Part shown: positions 34,720 to 41,873 of the stretch, one piece after another | How the letters are laid out: every line of letters begins with the position of its first letter | Numbering within the stretch: the stretch's first letter is position 1 | Origin: JBHPCZ01 sp042573625 | GTDB lineage: Bacteria; Desulfobacterota; Desulfobacteria; Desulfobacterales; UBA11574 | Direction: 5' to 3' | NCBI GenBank assembly: GCA_042573625.1 | Contig: JBHPCZ010000021.1 | Coordinates: 1-42,914 of the forward strand | DNA length: 42,914 nt | The notes under the pieces: generated by a model | The model's input: only the letters and a program-made list of their open reading frames with translations | Database searches by the model: none | What the model was told of the DNA's origin: nothing | Program-made: the position numbers and the translations under genes

Positions 34720-36576
34720 TCAAATGCTGTATTTTCTGGTTTTGTCGTCCGGTTCAACCCCGAGACCCAGATCAACGATGTTGAATTCCAGAATTGTTTT
34801 GGGGCCCAGCTGAATCTTTGCGCCGTCGTGCAGGCTCACGCCCTCGGGGGGTATTCTTCGGCCGTCGATTTTGACACCGTTTTTGCTGCCGAGGTCCCGG
34901 ATGTAGCAGGTGTCGTCGTCAAAATAGACCTCCGCGTGCCTTCTGGATACCGGCTTGTCCGGTATGTGGATCTCATTGTCGCTGCTGCGCCCGATGGTTG
35001 CTGAACCCTTGATTTCAAAAGAGATGCCGGGGGAAAGATCTACGCTCTCGATGACGATCAGGGATGCGGGAGGGTGCGGCTTTTTTACTCCATCGTCCGG
35101 GATGAAAACGGTTTCGTCTTCTATGTCTGCCAGAGATGCGCCGGACGCGGCCAGCCCTCCTGTTGTTCTGGACACGGTTACGGTCACTTGTTTCCGCTTT
35201 CGGCTCAGCACAAAAAGTCCGGCTGAAATGATCAGTAACAGAACTATTCCGGCCAGCAGATAGACGGAGGGTATCCCCTTTTCCTGCTCTTGATCCGGCG
35301 CTGTCGATAACGGTTTTCTACCTGCGGGAGCCGTTATTTTTTGGGTTATCTCGGCATATCCGCTCTGTCCTTTGATATCGATGGCTTCAACTCTGAGCAC
35401 GTGAAGACCTGATGAAAGGCCGTCGGTATTCCATTTGAACGAATCAAAAGGATCTTTTGTATTCTCTTGTTTCAGTGCTGCGTCGACGTAAAACCTGACT
35501 TTGGCCAGTGTGTCTTCGGGAGAAATGCTCACCTTTACGGACACAATGCCGCTAATTTTATCTTTCGGCGTCGGGCGGACAAAACTTACCGAAGGCGGTT
35601 GCAGGACCGCCAGAGGCGGGGCCCAAAATCGCTTTTCATCCTGTCCCGCGCTTTCTTCATGCTGAATTTTGAGCACCAAGCTGTGTTCACCGCTCGGGGC
35701 TTGAGTATTATACTTAACGAGATACTGATTCTTTAGCTGATTCGCAATGGTCTGGTAAAAGCCCGTTAATTCGGCCAGAGATGCCGCCAGAAGGCTCCGG
35801 CCGCCGGTGAGGCTGGCGATGCGACCCAGTTCACGGGGGTCAACCTTGGGTCCTACGCCAATGGTGTAAATGGGTACCCGAATTGTTTTGGTGGTCGCGG
35901 CATCGATAACGTCGTTTGAACTGTATGTGCTGCATGTCTGCCCCGCTTTTTCGTCTTTGCCATCTGTGAGCAGGATGATGGCACGCCGTCCTCTGGGGAT
36001 TTCAGCCGCTTTTTTAACTGCTTCATAGGCAGTATCATAGAGACACGTAGCGGCATTCGGTTTTGCAGCCAGGGTATACACGGCGTTGACAGCAGCATCG
36101 TGGTCGTCAGAAAAGTCCAAATGAAGTGTCGGTTCATTATTAAAACTGAAAAGGGCCACACGATCGTTTTTTGAAAGCATGGAAATGAAATCTAGCGCCG
36201 CTCTTTTTGCCGCAGCCATCGAAGTCTGCCCGGTTTTGTCCTGGGCCTGCATACTTCCGCTGGTATCGATAGCCAGCACGATAGCCATGGGATCATCTGC
36301 GGGAAGCACTTCTTCAATGGCAACCTCTCTGCCATCTTCTCTTGCTTGAAATTCATTTGGGGAAAGGCCGAGAATGGGGTTTTCATCAGCATCCGAAACC
36401 GTGACAAATGCACGGACCTCATTCGAAAGTTGGTCCGGAGCCGTCGCGGCCTCAATGTAGTTTATCGTAACCTGTTGTATCGGTTGGCTGTCGGCAGCGG
36501 GGGCCATCAGAACCGCAAACATCAAGCTGACCAGCAGAATGCTTCCCGATTTATTATTCAGCAACTTTTGCTTCAT
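34720..36576 (-). CDS. Membrane VWA-FHA protein
   Basis: A 618-aa protein that spans the membrane. It has a signal peptide ending near A-A-D-S-Q, a von Willebrand A domain with the MIDAS D-T-S-G-S-M (D104) and L-L-T-D-G-K-D, an Ig-like region (S-V-S-F-V-R-P-T-P-K-D-K-I), one transmembrane helix (about 445-465) followed by a basic stop, and a cytoplasmic C-terminal FHA domain with I-G-R-S-S-D-N, V-S-R-R-H-A and G-S-K-N-G. It could link a metal-dependent protein contact outside to phosphothreonine binding inside. I chose ATG 36576 (GGAG 6 bases upstream) over GTG 36594. It lies between the cyclase and CHASE2 kinase genes on the same strand. Confidence 0.85.
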   Translation of the reverse strand: MKQKLLNNKSGSILLVSLMFAVLMAPAADSQPIQQVTINYIEAATAPDQLSNEVRAFVTVSDADENPILGLSPNEFQAREDGREVAIEEVLPADDPMAIVLAIDTSGSMQAQDKTGQTSMAAAKRAALDFISMLSKNDRVALFSFNNEPTLHLDFSDDHDAAVNAVYTLAAKPNAATCLYDTAYEAVKKAAEIPRGRRAIILLTDGKDEKAGQTCSTYSSNDVIDAATTKTIRVPIYTIGVGPKVDPRELGRIASLTGGRSLLAASLAELTGFYQTIANQLKNQYLVKYNTQAPSGEHSLVLKIQHEESAGQDEKRFWAPPLAVLQPPSVSFVRPTPKDKISGIVSVKVSISPEDTLAKVRFYVDAALKQENTKDPFDSFKWNTDGLSSGLHVLRVEAIDIKGQSGYAEITQKITAPAGRKPLSTAPDQEQEKGIPSVYLLAGIVLLLIISAGLFVLSRKRKQVTVTVSRTTGGLAASGASLADIEDETVFIPDDGVKKPHPPASLIVIESVDLSPGISFEIKGSATIGRSSDNEIHIPDKPVSRRHAEVYFDDDTCYIRDLGSKNGVKIDGRRIPPEGVSLHDGAKIQLGPKTILEFNIVDLGLGVEPDDKTRKYSI

Positions 36577-36886
36577 CCGCAACTCCGTTCTCACCCCTCA
36601 ATCTTTGTAACCGGTGGGGTATGTAAACCGGGTTTTCGCTTTCGATGTTGGGCGGGATTCTTATCTGCAATCGATTCAAGATCAGCACTCCATTGCAACC
36701 AAAACCGACGCCAAAACAATTGAGTCAGCAGAATTCGTTCAGGGAGTACGTATTCAATAATAAATAAAACCTTTTTTTGGATCAAGGCAGTATAGGTCAA
36801 AGTCATTCGGGTGTCAACAGGAACGATTGTGGAAAAGAGGCTAAAATGGTTGGCACGGCACTATCCGTTCTCGGGGGGTCGGAATC
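36577..36886. other. Intergenic region, 310 bases
   Basis: Between the VWA-FHA and adenylate cyclase genes, both on the minus strand. I see no terminator, clear promoter, repeat or ORF worth calling. Confidence 0.4.
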
Positions 36887-38722
36887 CTATGTATTCTTTT
36901 TGAGTTTTTTGACAACATAGGCTTCCAGGTCGGGTTCAATTTCAGGATGCTTGGTTCTGATTGTTTTGGATTCAACTTCTACCAGATGATAAACCCGTTC
37001 ATAAACCGATTTGCTGATGACGACTTCGCCCGGATCGGCGCCGTCGCAAAACCTTGAAGCCTGGTTGACGGTGTCGCCGATCACCGTGTATTCCATTCGC
37101 TCCGTGGATCCTATGAAGCCGTGTATTGCCTCGCCGGTGTGCACGCTGATTCCGACACCAAAGACAGGCAGTCGGCGAACCTTTCTTCCTTCTCCAAGTT
37201 TTTGAACCGCCTGTTGCATCTCGAGGGCTGCCTGAACCGCTTTTTCACATTGCTGATCGTCTTTTTCAGGACTGCCAAATACCGCCAGAACGGAATCACC
37301 GACATATTTGTCCACCACGCCGTCGTACTCAAAAATAATCGGAACAAAGGCGTCGAACATCTCATTGAGCATACGTACGACTTCGTCCGGCTGCATTTTT
37401 GCGCTAAGTGCCGTGAAGCTCCGCACATCTGAGACAAGGATGGTCACCGGGTCCACCCGTTCTCCCCCGATGCGCAGCTGACTGCCTTTCCCTAGGATGC
37501 GCTGGGCAATTTTTGGAGGGAATTGTCGTGAAAGATCGGAGCGCATTTTCTCTTCACGTTGCAAATCTTTTCTCAGCACATGATCTCTGATGAACATTGC
37601 AACCTGATTGGCAATGGCCCGCATCAGTTCCAGATCGGTGCCGGCAAATGCCTCACGCGTATAATGATTATCCACGTACATTACACCCAGCACCTCATTT
37701 CCCGAAAGCAACGGCACATAAATTGCGGATTGCACCTTGTAATAGAGGGCGCTTTGCGGGGCATCATTTTCTAAGTCGCTGTCCTCAGAAGCAGCCCATA
37801 CGAAATGCTCGCGTTTTTTATATGCCCGGTTGATCCAGGTCCCGCTCACGGAATGATCGCCAGGAGGCCAGTGCGCCTTGAGCAGCAGTTCGCCCCGCTT
37901 GTCAGGTAAAAGAACGGCACCGCGTTGTGCATTGGGGATCGCCAGTTTCAGGTTTTCTATGAGAATCTGTACCATTGAGTCGAGGGAATCGGCTGTTCCA
38001 AGCTCATTGCAAAGATCGTTAAATCCCAATAACTGCTTCCAAGCCTGTGTCAGCCGATCATTCGCGGAGCCTTTGCCTGAAACCGCGTACGAAGGTGTTG
38101 TTACGTCCGTTAAATCGACAATGGTGCCTTCGGTTTCAGCTATCGGTTCCGGCTCAAGGATGGGCGGTTCGGTTTCCACCGGTTCTTCAACAGATACGGG
38201 GATCTCCGGTGTTGGATCAGGTTCTAGGGCAGGGATGCCGGCTTCCGCTAAATCTCCGACAAATGTAGGCGCATCCGGTCCCGGATCAGGCCATACAACC
38301 GGCGGCACGGCCTCCTCGGACTCTCCTGTAAAGGTGGGAGAATCCAGCGTCGATTCAGGCTCGTGAATTTGAGGGGCGGTATCCATCGGTTTTTCAACAA
38401 AGGCGGGATCAGGCGGCGGTGTTTCTGTGTCCGCTTCAATTATTGTCCAGCCCACCTGCACCTTGTCGCCCTGTCTAAACCGCGTTTTTTTTTCAATTTT
38501 TTGGCCGTTCACCCATGTGCCGTTCACGCTGCCCAGGTCTTTAATCCAGTATTCTCCATTTTCATAGGTGATACAGGCATGGGCCCTCGATATGTATTCA
38601 TCCAGTTCCAGATCAAGGTCAATTTGCTGACCAGGATCAGGTTTGCGTCCGAGGATAATCGAGTTCGACTCGGTTTCAAACCTTTTCGGTGGGTTCAGGG
38701 GAAGTGAATAATGAATTATCAT
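36887..38722 (-). CDS. FHA-repeat-GAF class III adenylate cyclase
   Basis: A 611-aa soluble cyclase. An FHA domain (1-95; G25-R26, S45-R-A-H48, N67-G) is followed by four tandem 23-residue Pro/Glu/Thr repeats (106-197), a GAF domain (about 230-385) and a class III nucleotide cyclase (about 424-600). All catalytic residues are visible: metal D432 (S-D-V-R-S-F-T) and D476, adenine-specifying K472 and D550, and N553 and R557 for the transition state. It should therefore make cAMP. FHA could bind phosphorylated partners such as the neighbouring kinases, and GAF could sense a small ligand. The start at 38722 fits the FHA fold. A repeat element begins 33 bases upstream. Confidence 0.92.
   Translation of the reverse strand: MIIHYSLPLNPPKRFETESNSIILGRKPDPGQQIDLDLELDEYISRAHACITYENGEYWIKDLGSVNGTWVNGQKIEKKTRFRQGDKVQVGWTIIEADTETPPPDPAFVEKPMDTAPQIHEPESTLDSPTFTGESEEAVPPVVWPDPGPDAPTFVGDLAEAGIPALEPDPTPEIPVSVEEPVETEPPILEPEPIAETEGTIVDLTDVTTPSYAVSGKGSANDRLTQAWKQLLGFNDLCNELGTADSLDSMVQILIENLKLAIPNAQRGAVLLPDKRGELLLKAHWPPGDHSVSGTWINRAYKKREHFVWAASEDSDLENDAPQSALYYKVQSAIYVPLLSGNEVLGVMYVDNHYTREAFAGTDLELMRAIANQVAMFIRDHVLRKDLQREEKMRSDLSRQFPPKIAQRILGKGSQLRIGGERVDPVTILVSDVRSFTALSAKMQPDEVVRMLNEMFDAFVPIIFEYDGVVDKYVGDSVLAVFGSPEKDDQQCEKAVQAALEMQQAVQKLGEGRKVRRLPVFGVGISVHTGEAIHGFIGSTERMEYTVIGDTVNQASRFCDGADPGEVVISKSVYERVYHLVEVESKTIRTKHPEIEPDLEAYVVKKLKKNT
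38132..38407 (-). repeat. Four in-frame 69-bp (23-residue) tandem repeats in the cyclase
   Basis: Residues 106-128, 129-151, 152-174 and 175-197 align as four equal units. Each starts P-[ATV]-[FS]-[VT], has a Glu/Asp-rich middle, Pro at position 12 or 13 and usually E/D-P-[DE] at positions 16-19. The units have diverged, so this is an old expansion kept in frame. They form an extended acidic linker with Thr residues between the FHA and GAF domains. Confidence 0.8.
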
Positions 38723-38754
38723 GGCAAATCCCTCGGTCCAATACGAGGGCTATA

Positions 38755-39000
38755 AGACCTTTGAAAAACGCCCCCTTTTGCCCGATCCCGGTGCCTGCCC
38801 CGTGCAATGCGAAGCCTATTCCACTGGGGTCAGGCTCAAATTTTAATCCTTGAAATACTCAATGTATTCCTGCTTGCCCTGTGAAATGCGAAGCCTATTT
38901 CTCTGGGGTGGTTAAAATTTTTGCCTTCCGTGGCCTTGAACCCCAGTTAAATATAAATAATTTAACAGGGCAGGCAAAATTGAACATTTTCCAAAGGTCT
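38755..39000. repeat. GAGACCTTTG-ended repeat, copy B (246 bp)
   Basis: It begins AGACCTTTGAAAAACGCCCC and ends CCAAAGGTCT. It is nearly identical to copy C, with only a few base differences. It carries two 36-bp modules containing AATGCGAAGCCTATT, each foldable as a hairpin (GTGAAAT against ATTTC), and one inverted 34-bp module with CCCCAGTTAAAT and ATTTAACAGGG. None of the three is in copy A. Confidence 0.85.
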
Positions 39001-39106
39001 CGTTTTTTTCCTTATTTTTTATAAGTTAAATCTATATTCTAATCGTTGGCTGAAATTGAGAAGAACCGCCTGTCTGTCAAATCGAGTCGTCGGGTTTCGG
39101 ATATTT

Positions 39107-39131
39107 AAAGCAGGGCCATAACCCTGCTTTT
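39107..39131. terminator. Terminator-like hairpin between repeat copies B and C
   Basis: AAAGCAGGG (39107-39115) pairs perfectly with CCCTGCTTT (39122-39130) across a 6-base loop; the right arm runs into TTTT. No gene precedes it on the plus strand, so it may end a short RNA or be a byproduct of the repeat region. Confidence 0.45.
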
Positions 39132-39144
39132 CGATTTCCCATTA

Positions 39145-39390
39145 AGACCTTTGAAAAACGCCCCCTTTTGCCCGATCCCGGCGCCTGCCCCGTGCAATGC
39201 GAAGCCTATTCCACTGGGGTCAGGCTCAAATTTTAATCCTCGAAATACTCAATGTATTCCTGCTTGCCCTGTGAAATGCGAAGCCTATTTCTCTGGGGTG
39301 GTTAAAATTTTTGCCTTCCGTGGCCTTGAACCCCAGTTAAATATAAATAATTTAACAGGGCAGGCAAAATTGAACATTTTTCAAAGGTCT
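39145..39390. repeat. GAGACCTTTG-ended repeat, copy C (246 bp)
   Basis: Same orientation and structure as copy B, 144 bases further on, with terminal AGACCTTTGAAAAA and TTTTTCAAAGGTCT. It includes both direct 36-bp modules and the inverted 34-bp module. The close similarity of B and C suggests a recent duplication or gene-conversion event. Confidence 0.85.
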
Positions 39391-39577
39391 CTTGTTGAGC
39401 CGGTGATGAAGATCAAATTTCAGGACCATCAAGCCAAGACAACTTAAGTTTACCGTTAATGCCGTCGAATGACGTTTAAATGTTTATAATTAAATACAAT
39501 ATGTTGCTGCAAATTGTCAAGAATAATCGGATGGTTGTTTTCCATGAACCTATTGACTTCAGACCGGAGTGGAAAGG

Positions 39578-39841
39578 TTTAGCCTGGATATTTCATGAAA
39601 ATTTTTCAGCAAACTTACTTTATGTAATAAGATAATTAAGTTATAGTGAATAATAACATCAGATTCTCTACCACACTTTGTACTCTGAATTTTTTCCTTC
39701 TTAAGCTGAAATATTTTCACCCTGTGGGCGCTGCCTGATGCGTCCATTTGCTTCGTTATCAGGGGCTTGCAGTAGAATGCTACGGCAGCGCCCCTGAGTG
39801 CCTTGCATATGAACGCATCAGGCGCGTGAAAATTCAGGATA
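39578..39841. repeat. 292-bp repeat family, copy 2 (264 bp)
   Basis: Same orientation as copy 1 at 2427-2718 and clearly homologous over its whole length, with shared strings such as AATTAAGTTATAGTGAATAAT, GCTGAAAT and TTTTCACCCTGTGGGCGC. The inner pair GGGCGCTGCC (39726-39735) and GGCAGCGCCC (39784-39793) is conserved, while about 30 bases between them are missing. The terminal repeats are more decayed than in copy 1. Confidence 0.75.
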
Positions 39842-39866
39842 GAAAGAAGGATAAACGGTTTGTGCG

Positions 39867-39903
39867 GCAAAATAGAAACCTGTTGCGAAATTTTCTATTT
39901 TGC
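39867..39903. repeat. Perfect 12-bp hairpin
   Basis: GCAAAATAGAAA (39867-39878) and TTTCTATTTTGC (39892-39903) form a perfect stem with a 13-base loop. No T-tract follows and no adjacent gene is evident. Confidence 0.5.
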
Positions 39904-40034
39904 TGTAACGTACAGATAGCATTGGATATTTAAAAGTAGCTGAGGGGTCGGGGAGTTTTTATCATTAAGCTTTATAAATTAGCGAAATGGGTGATCAGGT
40001 TTTAAAGCGTGTGCTGTTTGAGTGTATTAAGGAT

Positions 40035-40139
40035 CGTTAGAAAGAACAGACACATTGCACAAATCAACCATCGCAAGAGATCACCATTCGTTAAGCGAAT
40101 CGGTTGTTTTTACTATGAAAGCCTCTGTTCTTTCTTACG
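40035..40139. repeat. Long imperfect hairpin of 105 bases
   Basis: CGTTAGAAAGAACAGA (40035-40050) matches the inverse of TCTGTTCTTTCTTACG (40124-40139) at 15 of 16 positions. Inside lies a smaller dyad ATTCG-TTAAG-CGAAT, and CAACC / GGTTG also pair. It looks like a foldable RNA or a small palindromic element. The surrounding 39.9-40.4 kb holds no gene I can support. Confidence 0.5.
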
Positions 40140-40426
40140 AGCCTTTATGCACGAGTTCACACGATTTAAAAAATGATTATCCATGGAGCGGTTTAGTAGC
40201 GAAAACCCCCCGACTGCTCAAGTAGCTATTACGATATCGACGCGTTCTCATTTTTCTGGTTCGATTGAGTGTTGATTATTTCGGGTCAAAACAGTTGAGA
40301 TCTATTTCCGATTTTGACCGGTCTTTTTCCAAATCATGTCTATTTTGACGTTTCATAAGCACCTTGAGTCATCGTAAGAATATAGGGACTTTTCAAAAGA
40401 AACCATAAAATTAAGGAGCGTGTAGC

Positions 40427-40903
40427 ATGCCAGAGCATGAGTTGTTAATGACCTTGCGAGAGTCGAAGCTGCTAAAGGGACTTCTTGAAGATGATTTGGC
40501 CATGATATCTTCCCATGGAAGAAGGTTGGCATTTCAAAAAAACGCAACCTTAATCAAGGAAGGCCAAGTTGACCATCCGCTGTATGTTGTCATTAAAGGG
40601 CAGGTGGAAGTCGTTCTCCCAAAGGATAGAGGCGATCGAGGGATGGAAAGGGCGACACGGGTTAAGCTAGGCCATCAGGTTCAAGGAGATTTTATCGGTG
40701 AATATGCACTTATTGACAGAGAGCCGGCTTCGGCGTCCGTCATTGCCGTTGAACCTTGTGAGGTTTTTGAAGTAACACGATCAGATTTTGATAAAATTTT
40801 GAATTCCAGTGATCGATTGGCAAAGAATATTTACAGGAACATGCTTCAGGTCACGATCAAAAGGGCTCGCGACAGCAATAAAGAGCTGGACATCTGTTTT
40901 TGA
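40427..40903 (+). CDS. Stand-alone cNMP-binding-fold protein, Arg-less pocket
   Basis: A 158-aa protein made of one cNMP-binding fold (L-L-K-G-L-L-E-D-D-L at the start, H-P-L-Y-V-V-I-K-G-Q-V-E-V in the beta-roll) and a short C-terminal helix, without a DNA-binding domain. The phosphate-binding cassette reads F-I-G-E-Y-A-L-I-D-R-E-P-A-S-A-S: the Glu is kept, but Ala-Ser stands where Arg-[ST] is expected. Cyclic-nucleotide binding is therefore doubtful. GGAG lies about 10 bases before the ATG at 40427. It lies 1.7 kb upstream of the cyclase's divergent start, and repeat copy D begins 41 bases after its stop. Its role in the island is inferred from location only. Confidence 0.75.
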   Translation: MPEHELLMTLRESKLLKGLLEDDLAMISSHGRRLAFQKNATLIKEGQVDHPLYVVIKGQVEVVLPKDRGDRGMERATRVKLGHQVQGDFIGEYALIDREPASASVIAVEPCEVFEVTRSDFDKILNSSDRLAKNIYRNMLQVTIKRARDSNKELDICF

Positions 40904-40944
40904 ATAAATGGATAAACTTACGAGTGAAGGGGTGGCGAGACTTT

Positions 40945-41158
40945 GAGACCTTTGAAAAACGCCCCCTTTTGTCCGATCCCGGTGCCTGCCCCGTGCAATG
41001 CGAAGCCTATTTCACTGGGGTCAGGCTTAAATTTTAATCCTCGAAATACTAAATGTATTCCTGCTTGCCCTGTGAAATGCGAAGCCTATTTCTTTGGGGA
41101 GGTTAAAATTTTTACCTTCCTTGGCCTTGAACAAAATTGGACATTTTTCAAAGATCTC
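40945..41158. repeat. GAGACCTTTG-ended repeat, copy D (214 bp)
   Basis: It begins GAGACCTTTGAAAAACG and ends TTTTTCAAAGATCTC. It carries both direct 36-bp modules but lacks the inverted 34-bp module present in B and C, so it is an intermediate form between copy A and copies B/C. It fills the gap between two convergent genes. Confidence 0.85.
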
Positions 41159-41163
41159 AGGTT

Positions 41164-41601
41164 TTATCTTTCTTTTAAGATTCTAACGACTTTCGGCCGG
41201 TATTCGTCCTTCTTGGCCAGCTTGTTTCCCTTGGATATCACGAAGAGCAATGCAAGCCCAAAAATCAAGCCCCCGGTAATCGCTGATAATGCAGACGCGT
41301 CAAAATTCAGATATGGCGCCATTTTATCACCGATGAGCGCGCCGATCAGCAGGAGGATTATTGGGAACATATAAAGCAGAAAAGTGGCTTTCAGTAGCGG
41401 CGATGTGTCGAAACTGATCACGACTTTTTGACCGACCTTTGCCCCTGCAATATTGATCGCTTGCACCTCCATCTCCTTTCCGCCGCCCATTGCCGTGCAG
41501 GAACTTTTTGCGGCGCATGACTCACAGGCCCCGGTTTTCGTTGTGGTGACCCATGCGGTAGTGAAATCGAGTTTTGTTACAACGCCCTCTTCAGTTGGCA
41601 T
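41164..41601 (-). CDS. rseC: RseC/MucC-like membrane protein (SoxR-reducing system family)
   Basis: A 145-aa membrane protein of the RseC family. The cytoplasmic N-terminus carries the cysteine motif C26-x2-C29-x5-C35 (C-E-S-C-A-A-K-S-S-C) and V-G-Q-K-V-V-I-S, followed by two transmembrane helices (about 70-90 and 102-122) and a basic tail. In enterobacteria RseC works with the Rsx/Rnf complex to reduce SoxR and affects sigma-E; in Desulfobacterota an Rnf link is likely but not shown here. Its stop codon lies 5 bases from repeat copy D. The start at 41601 has no strong Shine-Dalgarno sequence. Confidence 0.85.
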   Translation of the reverse strand: MPTEEGVVTKLDFTTAWVTTTKTGACESCAAKSSCTAMGGGKEMEVQAINIAGAKVGQKVVISFDTSPLLKATFLLYMFPIILLLIGALIGDKMAPYLNFDASALSAITGGLIFGLALLFVISKGNKLAKKDEYRPKVVRILKER

Positions 41602-41837
41602 AGTTGTCGCCTCACAATATCATTAAGATTCTATTGAACAACATAATGCACAGATCTAAAATGTCACTATTGAACCAAATCCGGATGAATACGACCTGTT
41701 ATTTCTTAGAATACTAAAAGTGGAAGGGGTCTTCAAGATTTAATTTAAGACGTTGAATTTTGTGGGCCAGTGTTCTATTGAATATGGCTGTAGTCAACTC
41801 AAACACGACAAATATCTTAACCTTTATTTCGTTTTAT

Positions 41838-41873
41838 AGAGGTTCGACCAATGAAAGAGGTTCGACCAGTGAA
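41838..41873 (+). repeat. 18-bp tandem duplication over the start of the phosphorylase gene
   Basis: AGAGGTTCGACCAATGAA (41838-41855) is followed at once by AGAGGTTCGACCAGTGAA (41856-41873). The unit includes the AGAGG ribosome-binding site and the start codon, so there are two in-frame initiation sites 18 bases apart: ATG at 41851 and GTG at 41869. Confidence 0.85.

Noticed and set aside
37878..38366. 162-codon plus-strand ORF opposite the cyclase
   Set aside because: Ser/Gly-rich shadow of the Pro/Glu repeat region and GAF domain of the minus-strand cyclase; no RBS.
28733..38722. Type VI secretion regulatory locus (PpkA/PppA/Fha)
   Set aside because: No TssB/C, VgrG, ClpV, IcmF or other structural gene is in the window.
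40284..40325. GGTCAAAA / TTTTGACC hairpin as a terminator
   Set aside because: An 8-bp stem with a 20-base loop, and the T-run is interrupted; no gene ends before it.
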